Positions 1 to 10,549 are shown, counted from the first letter of the stretch. The stretch is 64,000 nt of DNA from Metellina segmentata (GCA_947359465.1 OX375883.1:20423828-20487827), one strand, 5' to 3'. The notes: generated by a model from the sequence alone, not told the origin. Translations and numbers: made by a program.

Positions 1-1065
1 TGTTTTTATTCAATTGATTGGAATAAAAATATTTACTCAAAATTTAACACCAAATGGTATTTTAAAAATTTGAAATTAATTTAGTTAAGAAACATTAAGT
101 TCACAATAATAAGCTTTAAAGTTTCTAAAAATTTCAAATTTAATAAGAATTCAGTTTAACCACCCTAGTGGTTGCAACGAAAAACATCAAGTACAAAAAA
201 TATCTGATTACAAGATGAAGATTGGGTCAGTTTTCCTCTAGTTATGAGATATATCGAGCATCAAGATACGGTCAGTTTTGCTAATGAAACAAATCTCATC
301 GAACATGACCACCCTGACGTTTAATGCGAACACAGCACTTGGGAGTATTACTGTGACTGATTTGAAATAATATTCAAAGAAAGCACGGAAGGAAAATAAA
401 GCCATTATGAGAACTTGTAGACGAGGACTAGAAATAAAGTACTATTTTAGTTGAATTTTCAACGTCTCACCGAACAGGTTTCTGAACTATGAAATAAGTT
501 ATGAAACGATGATAAATGCCCTCCTATTTTGTCATTGTAAGAGCCCTATATTGCTCAGTATGTGAAGCAAAAATCCTGATATGATAAAAATTTAATATGT
601 ATATCGTTATTAATATTACTACCTAAATATTGGAATTACAAATTTTTACTAGTTCAGTGCAAGTGTAATATGTATTAATTTAATTGTCTGAACTTCAACA
701 AGCAGATTTTAATCTTATTAAATGTGAATATACCATATTGAAAAAAAAATTAAGAATTGAAATAAGGGCTAAGTTTACAGAAATATTTTTTTAGTTTCAG
801 ATCCTGGTATTAAAAATAACACTCTTACATCTTTTAAAATATTTTTAGAGTTTTGTAGAAAAAGAATTTTTGTTCTTATATTTGGAGTTTCCTTCAAAAT
901 AAAATTTTGTCTTGTTTCCTGTTGAGTGATTATTTCCTCAAATTATAGTAGAAAACCAAATCCATAAAATGCAAAAACTTAAATTAAAAATGATTTGTAA
1001 AATCGAGATAAAAATTAAAAAATTCGGCAATTCGTAAATTGTATTTTGGTTTTTCAAAATACAGT
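1..1065. other. AT-rich sequence, nothing recognised
   Basis: This stretch is strongly AT-rich with frequent stops in all frames. I see no domain-like translation, RNA gene or repeat boundary in it. Confidence 0.5.
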
Positions 1066-1068
1066 TGT

Positions 1069-1482
1069 TTTTTAACAAGTTCAAAAAGAGAAATAATAGT
1101 AATTTTCATTTTTACAAAATTTTTAAAAATTTATATTAATAATTCGGAAGAAAAAAATGTTCAAACATTTAATTTAGAAAACATTCAGAGTTTTGTGAGA
1201 GAAAAAAACAATAGTAATTTTCATTTTTACAAAATTTTTAAAAATTTATATTAATAATTCGGAAGAAAAAAAATGTTCAAACATTTAATTTTGAAAACAT
1301 TCAGAGTTTTGTGAGAGAAAAAAACAAGTTCAAGTTTTAACAAGTTCAAAAAAAGAAATAATAGTAATTTTAATTTTTACAAAATTTTTAAAAATTTATA
1401 ATTATAATTCGGAAGAAAAAAAATGTTCAAGCATTTAATTTAGAAAAGATTCAGAGTTTTGTGAGAGAAAAAAACCCAATCC
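1069..1482. repeat. Three-unit tandem repeat, about 117-150 bp period
   Basis: Three consecutive copies share the blocks ACAAGTTCAAAAA, AATAGTAATTTTCATTTTTA, AATTCGGAAGAAAAAAA and ATTCAGAGTTTTGTGAGAG. The last block recurs near 1,182, 1,299 and 1,449. The third unit is longer because it has an extra CAAGTTCAAGTTTTAACAAG. Short open frames across it are by-products of the repeat, not genes. Confidence 0.9.
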
Positions 1483-1544
1483 TTTTATTAAGCAAAAAAA
1501 AAATCGAACTAATTTGATTTTTAAATTTTTTGCTCAAGGAAGCA

Positions 1545-1625
1545 CAGTCCTAGATCTGGATTCGAACCAGGTTCCGTGTTACTCCAAATCCGTGCTTCTA
1601 ACCACTATACCAAGTAACACGTGAC
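1545..1625 (-). repeat. tRNA-like SINE head, minus strand
   Basis: On the minus strand the sequence has an A-box-like TGGTATAGTGGTTAG and a B-box GGTTCGAATCC, the two internal RNA polymerase III promoter parts of tRNAs. The 5' and 3' acceptor segments do not pair, so I read it as a tRNA-derived SINE head or tRNA pseudogene rather than a working tRNA. Confidence 0.5.
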
Positions 1626-1639
1626 ATATCATGTTTTTT

Positions 1640-1767
1640 TACAAATAAAAGCCATATATCGTAATTCTCAGATTCTTATATCGATTAATCGTTTTTTTCG
1701 TGTATTCGAATAGTACTCGATACTTGAAAGTACTCGAATACTAAGTACTCGATTCTGCCCATCACTA
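1640..1767 (-). mobile_element. Possible hAT-like terminus
   Basis: Read on the minus strand from 1,767 the sequence starts TAGTGATGGGCAGAATCGAG and continues with repeated AGTACTCGA and TATTCGA blocks. Termini of the form CAGTGATGGGCA are common in hAT transposons. I found no partner terminus or target duplication in the window, so this is a single candidate end. Confidence 0.3.
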
Positions 1768-1770
1768 AAA

Positions 1771-2540
1771 AAAAGTGCAAATTCCGTGAATAATACGAAC
1801 GCAAAAAAATCTTCCCAACAAAAAAGCACCAAAAAAAGACGTGAATACAACGAACGAGAAATCACACACCACGCTGAAACGATAAAAAACAAAGTGGCGG
1901 ATCAAGCGTCGTCATCTCTTATCGTTAAACGAGAAAAAAAAATCTAAACCAATCAGAGCACGTTAAATTTCACTTCAAACCATAGTTTAATTACAATCAG
2001 ATAACGTCATTAATTCTAATCTTCAAAATAGGGTTGCCTTAAAAGCACCCAAACGGAAGGTTACCATTTTGGCGAGAAAAAAAGACTGTCCCGTTTGCTA
2101 CCACTCCACCACAAAATTTTTTACATATTTAGTGAATTTCAATATAGAAAACCTAGAAATGAGGCAGTGATGTCAGTAATGTGTCACTCACTGAATAGAT
2201 GGCAGCACAGTTAACAGGTCATTGCCATGATAAAGATAATTATTTTTTGCCTGTTATTAATTTAACACACGAGAAAGACATATAGGGCCCTCATGCAGTG
2301 TTCCAGCCTAAAACTCCCCCACAAATGAGTTGAATTTGTTTTTGTTTTTATGACAGAAGTATTTGGTTTATTCTAATTATTTTGTCCCGACTGAAATGAA
2401 TCCAGGAGGATAGAGCAGTTGGCCTAAAAAGACAGAAAAGTCCAGAGTGGAACCTAACGATACTCATGGTAGTTTCAACTAGTTTTATCTATTTACATTG
2501 TGTTTACAAACATTATGTCCACTCCCCAAATTGATCGCTT
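1771..2540. other. No recognised feature
   Basis: AT-rich non-coding DNA. I found no coding or repeat signal that can be supported. Confidence 0.4.
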
Positions 2541-2544
2541 GATT

Positions 2545-2905
2545 AAAATCTTAATTTTAAATCAGCATACCCTGTAACATTTGAATAAATCATTAAAATG
2601 AGTCAGATTTTACTTTATAAAATTGTAAGATATGGTCTATTTCAATAGAATCAGATGTATTCAATGTGTGGATTTTCATCTAACGTAATCTCAAAACTAC
2701 AGATTATATGTAATTATGCATAAAAAATCAAACTGCTGCCCAGACAATCTATCTACCTCACATTAAAATTACACTTCACAAACATAACTCAGCGGAATAG
2801 CGTAAGAAATCGAAATCAAAGCTGAAGCAAATTTTTCTTACATCTGTTCTACGCTTAAATGTTTAACCACTATGTTATGCAATTTTCAAATTTTTTTTGT
2901 TGATA
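2545..2905 (+). repeat. Dispersed repeat, inverted partner at 40,860-41,185
   Basis: The sequence includes CATACCCTGTAAC, AATAGAATCAGATGTATTCA and AAAATTACACTTCACAAA in this order. The reverse complement of 40,860-41,185 carries the same blocks in the same order and spacing with many substitutions. It is an old two-copy repeat of unknown family with no recognisable coding. Confidence 0.65.
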
Positions 2906-2999
2906 TCTATGATATCAAAGAAAAAATTTAAAATTCAAAAAGATTGTAGGTACTTTCCAGTTTTATCTTCATTAGAAATTTTAATAATCCGCCTGTTCG

Positions 3000-3090
3000 C
3001 TATACGCTTACAAACATCCATGCAACTGAACTGGATTCTAACCAGTAACCTTCCGATCTAGAGGCTAACACCTTAACCACCATACTGAAA
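3000..3090 (-). repeat. SINE head fragment, minus strand
   Basis: This matches the tRNA-like head of the main SINE of the window (AACCTTCCGATCTAGAGGCTAACACCTTAACCA on the plus strand, seen in several copies). It carries a decayed B box and no body. The tail fragment at 3,285-3,375 is on the wrong side to belong to it. Confidence 0.65.
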
Positions 3091-3284
3091 GTAGATCCTG
3101 TTTTTTGAATCGTTCTGTATTGGTGATTGAAATCAAAATGGCCAAACCAATGGACACTTTTGCCTGTCATACCGTGGGACAAAAAATGTGCTGTCTCTAG
3201 GTACAACAGCGGATCGTCAATGATCTGTTAAGAAACTACTTTGAAATTTTCAGACTGGAATATAATTCATACATAAAATGATTT

Positions 3285-3375
3285 AGTAATGGTAATGGTA
3301 ATTTTTAATTAACGTCATACTAGAGCAACACAACGGGCTATTGACGACAGTCCTGTATCTATTCACTAAGGAATA
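3285..3375 (-). repeat. SINE 3' tail fragment, minus strand
   Basis: The block ACTAGAGCAACACAACGGGC is the signature of the SINE 3' end on the complementary strand. Only the tail remains. Confidence 0.7.
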
Positions 3376-3424
3376 AAATGATTTAGTATGTGCTTATGTA
3401 AAAAAGTTGCAAAAGGAAACAGTT

Positions 3425-4000
3425 TGACATTTCATCAGAGGAAGAAAATAATCCAGAACTCTCGTCTAATTCGACATCTGAAGATTAAGACGCCTATCTA
3501 GCAAACCATTGATGAACAGTTTGAGGAGGAACAATAACAAAGGTTGTTGGATGGAAATGATTTAGCTGTTGGTGATTACCTGATTACAATAGTAAGAATA
3601 TATATATATATATATATATATATGTTCCTGTTTCTTTACCAGTTTTGTCTTACGATTTGGTTTTTCACATTTTTGAATGCATTCAAAGAAATGTTAAGAA
3701 AGAAATGTTAAGAAAAATACAAGTTATTTCTCTGCGATTTAAAAATTCAAAATCAAATTTGTACCTCCTGCTATAACAACATGTTCACCAGTTGTCACAT
3801 CAACTAGTAGAGTTTATGGTTACTATTTTCCTACGAAAAACGTCCTGATATGTGACAACCACCTGTTGTTTGCATTCTGTTTTCAAGCGTTAAGAGGCAA
3901 GTCGGGTCAGATGACAATGGCGTTACGATGACGTATTGGATTTTTCCCGAAAATTACCCTAGGTGACAACCCCTATCCTGATCATCAGATAACTCTAGCT
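3425..4000 (+). pseudogene. Possible transposase-derived remnant
   Basis: Short translated stretches look protein-derived: SEEENNPELSSNSTSED near 3,435, LLDGNDLAVGDYLIT near 3,545, and RQVGSDDNGVTMTYWIFPE near 3,895. Similar VGDY and FTWPE-like segments occur in the C-terminal regions of some pogo/Tigger-related proteins of arthropods. The pieces are separated by stops and the (TA)n tract. Its position just upstream of the pogo-like remnant at 4,443-5,054 suggests a common source, but this is inference. Confidence 0.25.
3598..3622. repeat. (TA)n microsatellite
   Basis: An uninterrupted run of about 12 TA units. Confidence 0.95.
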
Positions 4001-4442
4001 ACCCGTGTTAATCCAAAAGATTCCATCCCGTCATTTATGTGACTCACAGTATCCGGGTGTGTGTGTGTTTTTGTGTGGTTCCGATGTAACTTTTGGTTGT
4101 TGCTTTGTAAGGGATAGCGTTTTCGGAGAAAGTATTTTTGATTCATACGTAAGATATTCTTTAAGTGCTAATCTAAACGTGTTCAATGATGTATCAATCC
4201 AATTTTTTCTGATGAGTTGATATCCTTCAATGTGTTTTCAAGTAAAGATGGCGATGTCTGGTAAGATGACGAATTGGATAGAGGGTAAGATGATGGACCT
4301 ACTACACAAGGCGTAAGCTACAAACTCTTGATACGGCATGCTATGTCAGTTGAAAACCGCCTGTAATGTGAGCTGTAATTACTTTATGGTTAACAATCCA
4401 AGCCACTCAATCTACAGCAAGTATGTCGCTGGTATATTTCGC

Positions 4443-5054
4443 AAAGCATACCTCCGGCAATTAAGGAACTTGGAGCCACAGGAATTGAACATTCCACAGT
4501 TCTATTTTCACTGAAGATTTCCCTCCTTCCCTCACGACTGAAATACCCCATGACAAAGTTGAAACTGAAATCCCTTCGTCTAATAACGATCCAGATCAGA
4601 TTGATCCACCTTCTGATCTACCTATACCTAAAGGAGCTCCTCTCTTGTCCGATCTTCCTCTTCCTAAAGCAAGCATGACTTCATATCTTCCACCGCTTCC
4701 TTCCATGCATTGGAAAACGTCAAGGAGACTTAGAAAGAAATTGTAAAATGTAGACCATTGAAAAATGCACTTCTCATTAAGAAAAAGGAGAGAGATGAAA
4801 GAGAAGATAAACGAAAACCTCGACAGTTGAAGAAGGATGAAGTTAGAAAGACTAAACGCTACACTCCTGCTAAGAATCCTCCAAAAAAAAAACCGAAACT
4901 AGCTAAGCGACAGCTCTATTTCCAATCTTTTAAGTCTGAAGATTCAACACATTCAGTTGAAGTTCCATACGTTGACACGGATGACGATCTGGACCCAGAG
5001 GACCTCGATAATAAAGAATGCTTCATTTGTTGGAGAGCAAAAAAACGGAATTAA
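4443..5054 (+). pseudogene. pogo/Tigger-like transposase C-terminus, broken
   Basis: Joined over frameshifts, the plus strand reads like the C-terminal end of a DDE_1 (pogo/Tigger/jerky-like) transposase. It begins PPAIKELGATGI, then IFTEDFPPSLTTEIP near 4,500, then an acidic and proline-rich linker (DPDQIDPPSDLPIP), then from 4,758 a 98-codon lysine/arginine-rich frame ending in DTDDDLDPEDLDNKECFICW. In the family this region follows the catalytic domain and often ends in a Cys-rich zinc-binding segment, and CFIC is its start here. The DDE catalytic core is absent, there is a stop at about 4,744 and a frame change near 4,500. It is a relic with no expected activity. Confidence 0.6.
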
Positions 5055-5059
5055 GGTTC

Positions 5060-5690
5060 CAACGTTTAATGTGCAAGCTCTGGGCCCATTCCGTCCGCCT
5101 GAAATTTGTAAAGAAATAAGTTTGTTAACTTTCTCCACCTTAAGTCGACTTTTTTTTTCACTAACAATCCCACCAGAGGCAAAAACACTCTTTCTGACGG
5201 GACAGATGTCGCTTTTTTCTTTCAAAAATAAAACATCGACAATGTTAAAACATCAATGTTAAACAAACATCGGCACCAATAAATCGATCGCAACCCTAGT
5301 ACAGAGTCCAAGCTACACATCACCAACGACGATGAGATTTTTGTGATTGATATAATATCTTAATGCTTTAACCTAAAATTTATATGGATGATGTTTCGTT
5401 CGCGTTTGATGCTGTTTCTATGTTTGTTTCGTGTTTTGTTTGTTGAAGATTTGAATTTGTTATGTTGAAGATGTGATCTCAGCAGTTTTAAACAGTTTGA
5501 TAATATATGATGTTAAATTAAACTGTTGTCTCAAAGCGGACGAAAATGACTTCTTTATCTAAAATGAAATTTCTGAGCCTCAAACTTTAAAAATAACAAT
5601 TTTTAAAAATACAACACAATATTAAAGAGTTTTTAAAGAAGATTTTGCCGAAATGATAACCCTCTTGCATTGAAAATTAAGAACAGGACA
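5060..5690. other. No recognised feature
   Basis: No supported coding, RNA or repeat signal was found here. Confidence 0.4.
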
Positions 5691-5847
5691 ACTCACCAAA
5701 GCGTATGTTCGCCATCTTAGACTACTTTCCCCTACAGTGAATTTTTCGAAACTAGTTATCTTCAAATTTGCAGCCTCTGCATTGGCTAATGTTTCTGGCT
5801 TGTTATACAAACATCCAGTCACTCAATAGGAGTTCGATACCTCATTT

Positions 5848-6042
5848 GTGCTATCGTTGGTTTCTAGAGTTTTAGAGAATCAAATACTTGAAAACGAAGT
5901 ACCTTGCACGACAGTAACTCAAATGGTCAAGCCTTTCTGCAAGTCCAACGAAAGATTGCTCAGTCTTCGGAACTACAAGAAGCTATTTCTGAAGCTAAAC
6001 AAAGTGAGAGTCGTCCGCCGCTACACCACAACAGGTAGGTAG
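5848..6042 (+). CDS. Short unidentified ORF, doubtful
   Basis: A 64-codon frame is open here. The alternative frame over 5,929-6,041 reads a Gln/Glu-rich, coiled-coil-like segment (QAFLQVQRKIAQSSELQEA). A weakly similar arrangement of words (ATCAAATACTTG, then CTCGGTCTTCAGAACT) occurs in the left arm near 12,455-12,560, so this may be an ancient dispersed repeat or a gene fragment. I do not recognise it and it may not be coding. Confidence 0.15.
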   Translation: MLSLVSRVLENQILENEVPCTTVTQMVKPFCKSNERLLSLRNYKKLFLKLNKVRVVRRYTTTGR

Positions 6043-6284
6043 TTCATTAAAGTCAGACTGGTCGATCACACGGGGTATTGTAAACGATCTGGTATCCATC
6101 CCGAAGGGAAAGACCCAAGGACAACGCTCGTGATGTGCCTTTAGTGGTGTTGTTTTCAGATTACGTGGTGTTGTATTCAGATCGTTCCCTTTGGAGGTTG
6201 ATCTGGAATCGTTTCCGATATCGCGTTCTGTTCATCCAGAGTGATGTTAGTTTAAAAAATACCAAATATACAAAGGACAACACC

Positions 6285-6420
6285 TTGGAAGATTGAACTC
6301 CCGGTCACATGACCACACTTGACACGAGAACCACACTTGAGACCGCATCCCACATTTCAAACTTTCACACCACACCCACGTAACGATAATTGCAGCCACC
6401 AAAGATTTAAATTGATCAAG
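6285..6420 (-). repeat. Degraded SINE body, minus strand
   Basis: The order of blocks (ACAACACC, GAACTCCCGGTCACATGAC, CCACATTTCAAACTTTCACACC) follows the minus-strand SINE body at 6,721-7,046 but is heavily mutated. Fragments of a similar body also lie at 6,070-6,205. Confidence 0.55.
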
Positions 6421-6647
6421 TCCCCGAGTGCACTAGTCTTTGACGACCTACTTTTGAACTCCTAGCAATTCAGTTTCCAATTCCTCACTCTTCCCACACA
6501 AACAGGGAAAGTTGGCGCATTTTATCTAGCGCTTTAAATGTGAGCTCATGCAGCATCCACTGGGTTCAACTTTTCTTGTTTTTCATATCGTAGCTCTACA
6601 ACGAAAACTGAAAATTTTGTTCCAAATTCATTATTTTCCACACAACG

Positions 6648-6708
6648 TAGTCGCCAATAGCCCATTGTGTTGCTTTAGTACGACGTTAACTAAAATTACC
6701 ATTACCCA
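6648..6708 (+). repeat. SINE 3' tail, plus strand
   Basis: GTCGCCAATAGCCCATTGTG and GTACGACGTTAACTAAAATT are the SINE 3' tail. It faces the tail of the next SINE (6,721-7,046) with a 12-base gap, giving a tail-to-tail inverted pair of about 60 bp. Confidence 0.85.
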
Positions 6709-6720
6709 ATCTGTGATAGG

Positions 6721-7046
6721 TAATTGGTAATTTTAGTTAACGTCGTACTAGAGCAACACAACGGGCTATTGACGACGGTCCGGGATCAGTCCCTTAAGTG
6801 AAAGATCCGAGGATAACACCTCGTAATTTTGAACCCCGGTCAGATGACGAAGCAACACCTGAGCTGGCACCCCACTCTCCAAACTTCCACGCCAACCCAA
6901 CGTGAGGACTTTCGGCCACGACAGATTTAAGGTGCACCAGCCGCCTCTACTCCATACGCTTACAAATATCCATGCCCGCACCTGGAGTCGAACCAGGAAC
7001 CTTCCGATCCAGAGGCCAACACCTCAACCAATAGACCGGTTTAGGT
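6721..7046 (-). repeat. tRNA-derived SINE, near full length, minus strand
   Basis: Read on the minus strand from 7,046, the element has a tRNA-like head with an A-box region and B box (GGTTCGACTCC). A body follows with GCGTATGGAGTAGAGGCGGC, GGAAGTTTGGAGAGTGGGGT and GATCTTTC, and then the conserved tail GTCAATAGCCCGTTGTGTTG plus CTAGTACGACGTTAACTAAA. It is one of more than ten copies of the same family in this window and has no coding capacity. Confidence 0.9.
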
Positions 7047-7049
7047 GAC

Positions 7050-7638
7050 ATAATGAATTTATTAGATTCTGTAATCTACACGAATTAGAGCGATAACTTG
7101 CCCTCCCCAATAGGTTAACTTTTTAAAATCCAATTCCAAACAAGTAATAAAATAGGAGGTCTTACATAATTGAATATTCATTCAGGGAATGACACACACA
7201 GCCCAGTAAGGGCTACAATCTTCTACAACTAAATACATCTCGAAAACTCGGAACAGAACGGACGTATCAATTACGGAGTACCTTGCAGAGAACTGCTAAC
7301 CTCCACATCAGAATTAATAAGGAATTATTTGATTGTAGACTAAAAAGTGGAGGAAGAAAGTTAAAGGCAGTGGCATTAAACTGTGAAAAAGATAAATATT
7401 TGAGATAGAATTTAATAATTGATACAATTAGGAGTCCATCACGAAAACTTAGAAGCATCCTAAGGTTTAATGTTGTCTTATTTCATTCAATATTAATTTT
7501 AAGACTGGTAGATTAGTTTCATATTAGCGCTTTTGACATTTCAAATGCTTTAATTATATCACGGTCTGGGTTGGTCAACCCTTCTGCAATCGGTGGCAAT
7601 AATGTGTCCAATTTGACTTTTCCATCAAAACACAAAAC
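7050..7638. other. No recognised feature
   Basis: AT-rich DNA between SINEs. Nothing is supported. Confidence 0.4.
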
Positions 7639-7639
7639 A

Positions 7640-7892
7640 TTTTCCAAGAGGCGGTGGTGCAAATAAAGTCGAAAAAAGTTTTGTCTCCAGCTAGAGACCG
7701 CAGTGTATGCGGGAGTTGGCGCACATTCAATATATCGTGTCTCAAAGTGGCCTCAGGTTTGCGTCGTGTGGAACTTAATATAGTGATGGACCAGTTCAGG
7801 TGTGAACTTCGCAATCCGACCGTGATTCAAAATTAATGGCTGTTGTTCTTGGATCTTTCCCTTCGGAATGGATTCTGAACCGTCCCTATTTG
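7640..7892 (+). repeat. Degraded SINE, second subfamily, plus strand
   Basis: Landmarks in order match the second SINE subfamily at 45,116: CCAGCTAGAGACCGCAGTGT, GTTGGCGCACATTCAATATA, AGTTCAGGTGTGAAC, GGATCTTTCCCTTCGG and TGGATTCTGAACCGTC. Long open frames on the opposite strand (7,575-8,130) are by-products of this repeat. Confidence 0.6.
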
Positions 7893-8690
7893 AAATATCT
7901 TGTTGCGCCAATGCGACTTTAATGAATTGCCTAACCACCAACTTAATAATCCAACGTGAGATTTCATCCATTGAAACCAAATAGAGAACACACAGACACA
8001 AGACAATGTCAATTAATTGAAAAAAAAGAATGGATGGATAGGAGGTGTCTTGGGTCACGTCCCCCATGTTTACCGTGGAAGTATACCCAATGGGAAACGA
8101 ATCGATCTCTAGGGTGCCTCGTTTTCGCATCCCGAAGCCTGTCCTATCGTCGAAAGTGAGTCACTGTCTGCATTCCTATGTTTAAGTTGATGGTCATCGG
8201 CCCTGCCGTTGCATTTTTTCCTGATATTCCTTCTTCTCGTTTTGGATGCAATTTGAGTCACCAGCGGGAATTTCGGTAATCGAAACTACAATTTGAAATT
8301 GTTGTGAATATAATGCTTGGTCGTCTTGTTTATAATCGTTTTCTTCGGGTTCAATCGTATTGTTTTATACGTTTCGATAAGTTATGAAAAACATACACTT
8401 GTTAAATTGAGTTTACAGATCGCCTATCGTTGTTACAGAATGTAGAAAATGCTGTCTTACGTAGTCAACGTTCATTTTGTTCTGCGATCTGTTACAGCAC
8501 GCTCGATACCTGTATTTTAATGATGACGTATTTTTGATCCTGTGAGCAATTTCGCATCGGTGTGCATGACTTACGCTTGATGTTGTTTTGGCCAAATACA
8601 GCCCTTGCGTCATATAACCCCACCATCCACCCTACTGGGAATGATCGATTGTGTTAGAATATAGCAAATGGAATATATTCATAATATTTA
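7893..8690. other. No recognised feature
   Basis: No gene or repeat signal could be supported in this interval. Confidence 0.4.
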
Positions 8691-8691
8691 A

Positions 8692-9018
8692 GCCGACCAA
8701 CCGGTCTGATGGTTAAAGTGTTGGCATCTAGATTGGAAGGTTCCGGGTTCGAAACCGGGCCAGTGTAGGGATATCAGTAAGCGTACGGTGTAGAGGCGGC
8801 TGGTGCACCTTAAATCGGTCGTGGCCGAAACTCCTCACGTTGAGTTGGTGTGGAAGTTTGGAGAGTGGGGTGTCAGCTCAGGTGTTGCCTTGTCATCTGT
8901 CCATGGATCCAAATTAAGTGATGTCCTCGGACCTTTTCTTTCTGGGATTGATCCCGACCATCGTCAATAGCCCGTTGTGTTGCTCTAGTACGACGTTAAC
9001 TAATAATTACCAATTACC
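8692..9018 (+). repeat. tRNA-derived SINE, full length, plus strand
   Basis: The head starts GCCGACCAACCGGTCTGATG with an A-box-like TGATGGTTAAAG and a perfect B-box-like GGGTTCGAAACC. The body carries GTGTAGAGGCGGCTGGTGCA and GTGGAAGTTTGGAGAGTGGG. The tail is CGTCAATAGCCCGTTGTGTT followed by GCTCTAGTACGACGTTAACT and a short (AATTACC) end. It is the best complete example of the family in the window. Confidence 0.92.
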
Positions 9019-9048
9019 TTTTAATGACGTGTTACCACTTCCATCAAA

Positions 9049-9350
9049 GGCCACGGTTGCCTTGTTGGAAGAGTATCTGACAGCAACAGGGAGGTTGGGA
9101 GTTCCAATCCAGCCAGAAATCGTTTGTTCAAAGAGAGTTGGTGCACATTAAATATGTCGAGGCCTAGAATGTTCTCACGTTGGTGTGGTGTGGTAGTTTT
9201 CAGAAGGGGGGTGCCAACTCAGGTGTTATTTTTCATCTGACTATGGTTCGAAATTACGTGGTGTTTTCCACGACTTGAGGATTTCCAGACCATCACCAAT
9301 AGACCGTTCTGTTGCTCCAGTGTGACGTTTACTAAAATGTACTCTTACCC
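9049..9350 (+). repeat. SINE of second subfamily, plus strand
   Basis: The head differs from the main SINE (GGAGGTTGGGAGTTCCAATC, B-box region decayed), but body and tail are related (GTTGGTGCACATTAAATATG, TGCTCCAGTGTGACGT). It has the same organisation as the copies at 45,116 and 45,708. Confidence 0.75.
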
Positions 9351-9479
9351 CCTTCGATACTTTTTTCAACAATTACTTAACATTACCTGTCTTGTATTTG
9401 GTGCATCTTGGTGAAGTACGACTCTTACGCCAAAAGATTCCCGAAGCAATCCATATTGTGTACGTTGATTGAGACTTTT

Positions 9480-9738
9480 CTGTTTCTAGGATGTCTAAAA
9501 ATACTCATCACCACTGTTGGAAGTCCGTAGTGTTGGTTGAGTTTTAAGATACAAAATCCAAAATGTGTAGCACGTTGATTTGGAAGTTTGGACAGTAATA
9601 TGACAGATTAGCTGTGACCTCGTCACTTGACAGTGGCTCTAAAATACGTAGAGCTGCCCTCCTACAGTCGGTATCGATGCCAAACCCTTGCCAATAACCC
9701 GTTGTGTTGCTCCAGTGGGACGTTGATTAAGTATGTAC
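9480..9738 (+). repeat. Degraded SINE, plus strand
   Basis: The tail CCAATAACCCGTTGTGTTGC plus TCCAGTGGGACGTTGATTAA is clear. The body upstream (TTGGAAGTTTGGACAG, GACCTCGTCACTTGACAGTG) is recognisable but decayed. Confidence 0.65.
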
Positions 9739-9779
9739 TGGAATGAACTGGTGAACAATAAAGTGTCTATATAATCAGA

Positions 9780-9975
9780 TAATTGGTAATTTTTAAATAA
9801 CGTCGTACTAGAGCAACACAATGGGCTTTTGACGACGGTCCGGGATCATTCCCTTAGGGGAAAGATCCGAGGACAACACCACGTAATTTTGAACTACGTT
9901 CAGATGAAGAGGCAATACCTGAACTGGCACACCACTCTCCAAACTTCCACACCAACCTAAAATGAGGACTTTCGC
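9780..9975 (-). repeat. 5'-truncated SINE inside the left terminal repeat
   Basis: The minus-strand SINE tail and body (ACTAGAGCAACACAATGGGC, then GATCCGAGGACAACACCACG) end abruptly at 9,975. The flanks CTATATAATCAGA (9,767-9,779) and CTATATAATAAGA (9,976-9,988) form a 13-base target duplication with one mismatch. The same insertion is present in the right arm at 63,788-63,983, so it predates the arm duplication. Confidence 0.85.
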
Positions 9976-10188
9976 CTATATAATAAGAGTGGCGACAAAC
10001 GGGTAACATTTTCTGATTGGCATAAATACCTTTTGTACCGCGCGGTGGTTTTTTCCAAGCTCCTTTAGATTTAACATGGGAACTTTTTGTGTGTACGTTA
10101 AATTTAGAAGAAAATCTAGCCTTTTCATGTTACATTTCGTGTTCTAGGATGTTTATTTATTATTGTTTTAGGTGTTTTGTCAGTATAA

Positions 10189-10266
10189 ATGGGAAGACGT
10201 TTAAAGGAAATAGCTTTTTTCGAACAACATAGTGGTTTCCCGCAATCTAAGTTAGCTCGTTGTGCA
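10189..10266 (+). pseudogene. THAP domain, upstream fragment
   Basis: The frame from 10,189 reads a segment ending GFPQSKLARCA, which resembles the end of the first half of a THAP zinc finger just before the final C-x2-H ligands. The right-arm copy (63,496-63,573) differs at four positions. One gives a stop at the second codon, and the other three are third-position synonymous changes (GCT/GCA, CCG/CCT, GCT/GCA), which suggests past selection on this frame. The preceding part of the domain with the first two cysteines is not recognised, and no consensus GT donor follows. Confidence 0.4.
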
Positions 10267-10322
10267 TATTAAACTTGCATATTAAAGTCAACACATTATT
10301 AATCATTATTTTTGTGTCATAG

Positions 10323-10436
10323 GTACACTTTGATGCTGATCAATGGGAGGCAAAAAGAGCTGATTCTAAAAGAAAACTAAAACCTGATAAAGCTACAATA
10401 TTTCATCATGCTCCCATGCAGCGTAAAAGAAAATGA
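10323..10436 (+). pseudogene. THAP domain C-terminal exon
   Basis: After a plausible 3' splice site (TTTGTGTCATAG at 10,311-10,322) an open 37-codon stretch begins VHFDADQW, continues LKPDKATIF, then a basic end (QRKRK) and a TGA stop. In THAP domains (C2CH zinc-dependent DNA-binding fold) the last ligand lies in C-x2-H-F, followed by a LKP-type residue group and the AVPTIF box; KATIF fits that box. Joining the fragment at 10,189-10,266 to this exon would create C-A-V-H-F. A 3' region with AATAAA follows. The exon is identical in both arms. It may be a host THAP gene remnant or part of a THAP transposase. The N-terminal half is missing, so no function is expected. Confidence 0.6.
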
Positions 10437-10549
10437 CCAATGGAGTGGGACACAAATCTGAACTAGCTAGTAAAAGCTGTACAGTGCGCATTATGGCTAC
10501 AAATTGTAAATGGAATTTCTAATGTTTAAACATGTCAACCATTTCTGAA

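Noticed and set aside
7575..8130. Overlapping minus-strand frames that look protein-like
   Set aside because: The interval aligns by landmarks with the second SINE subfamily on the plus strand, which explains the open frames.
9976..9990. The TATATAAT word as a simple host promoter only
   Set aside because: It is part of the terminal repeat and of the SINE target duplication, so its recurrence is explained by element structure; promoter use remains only a possibility.
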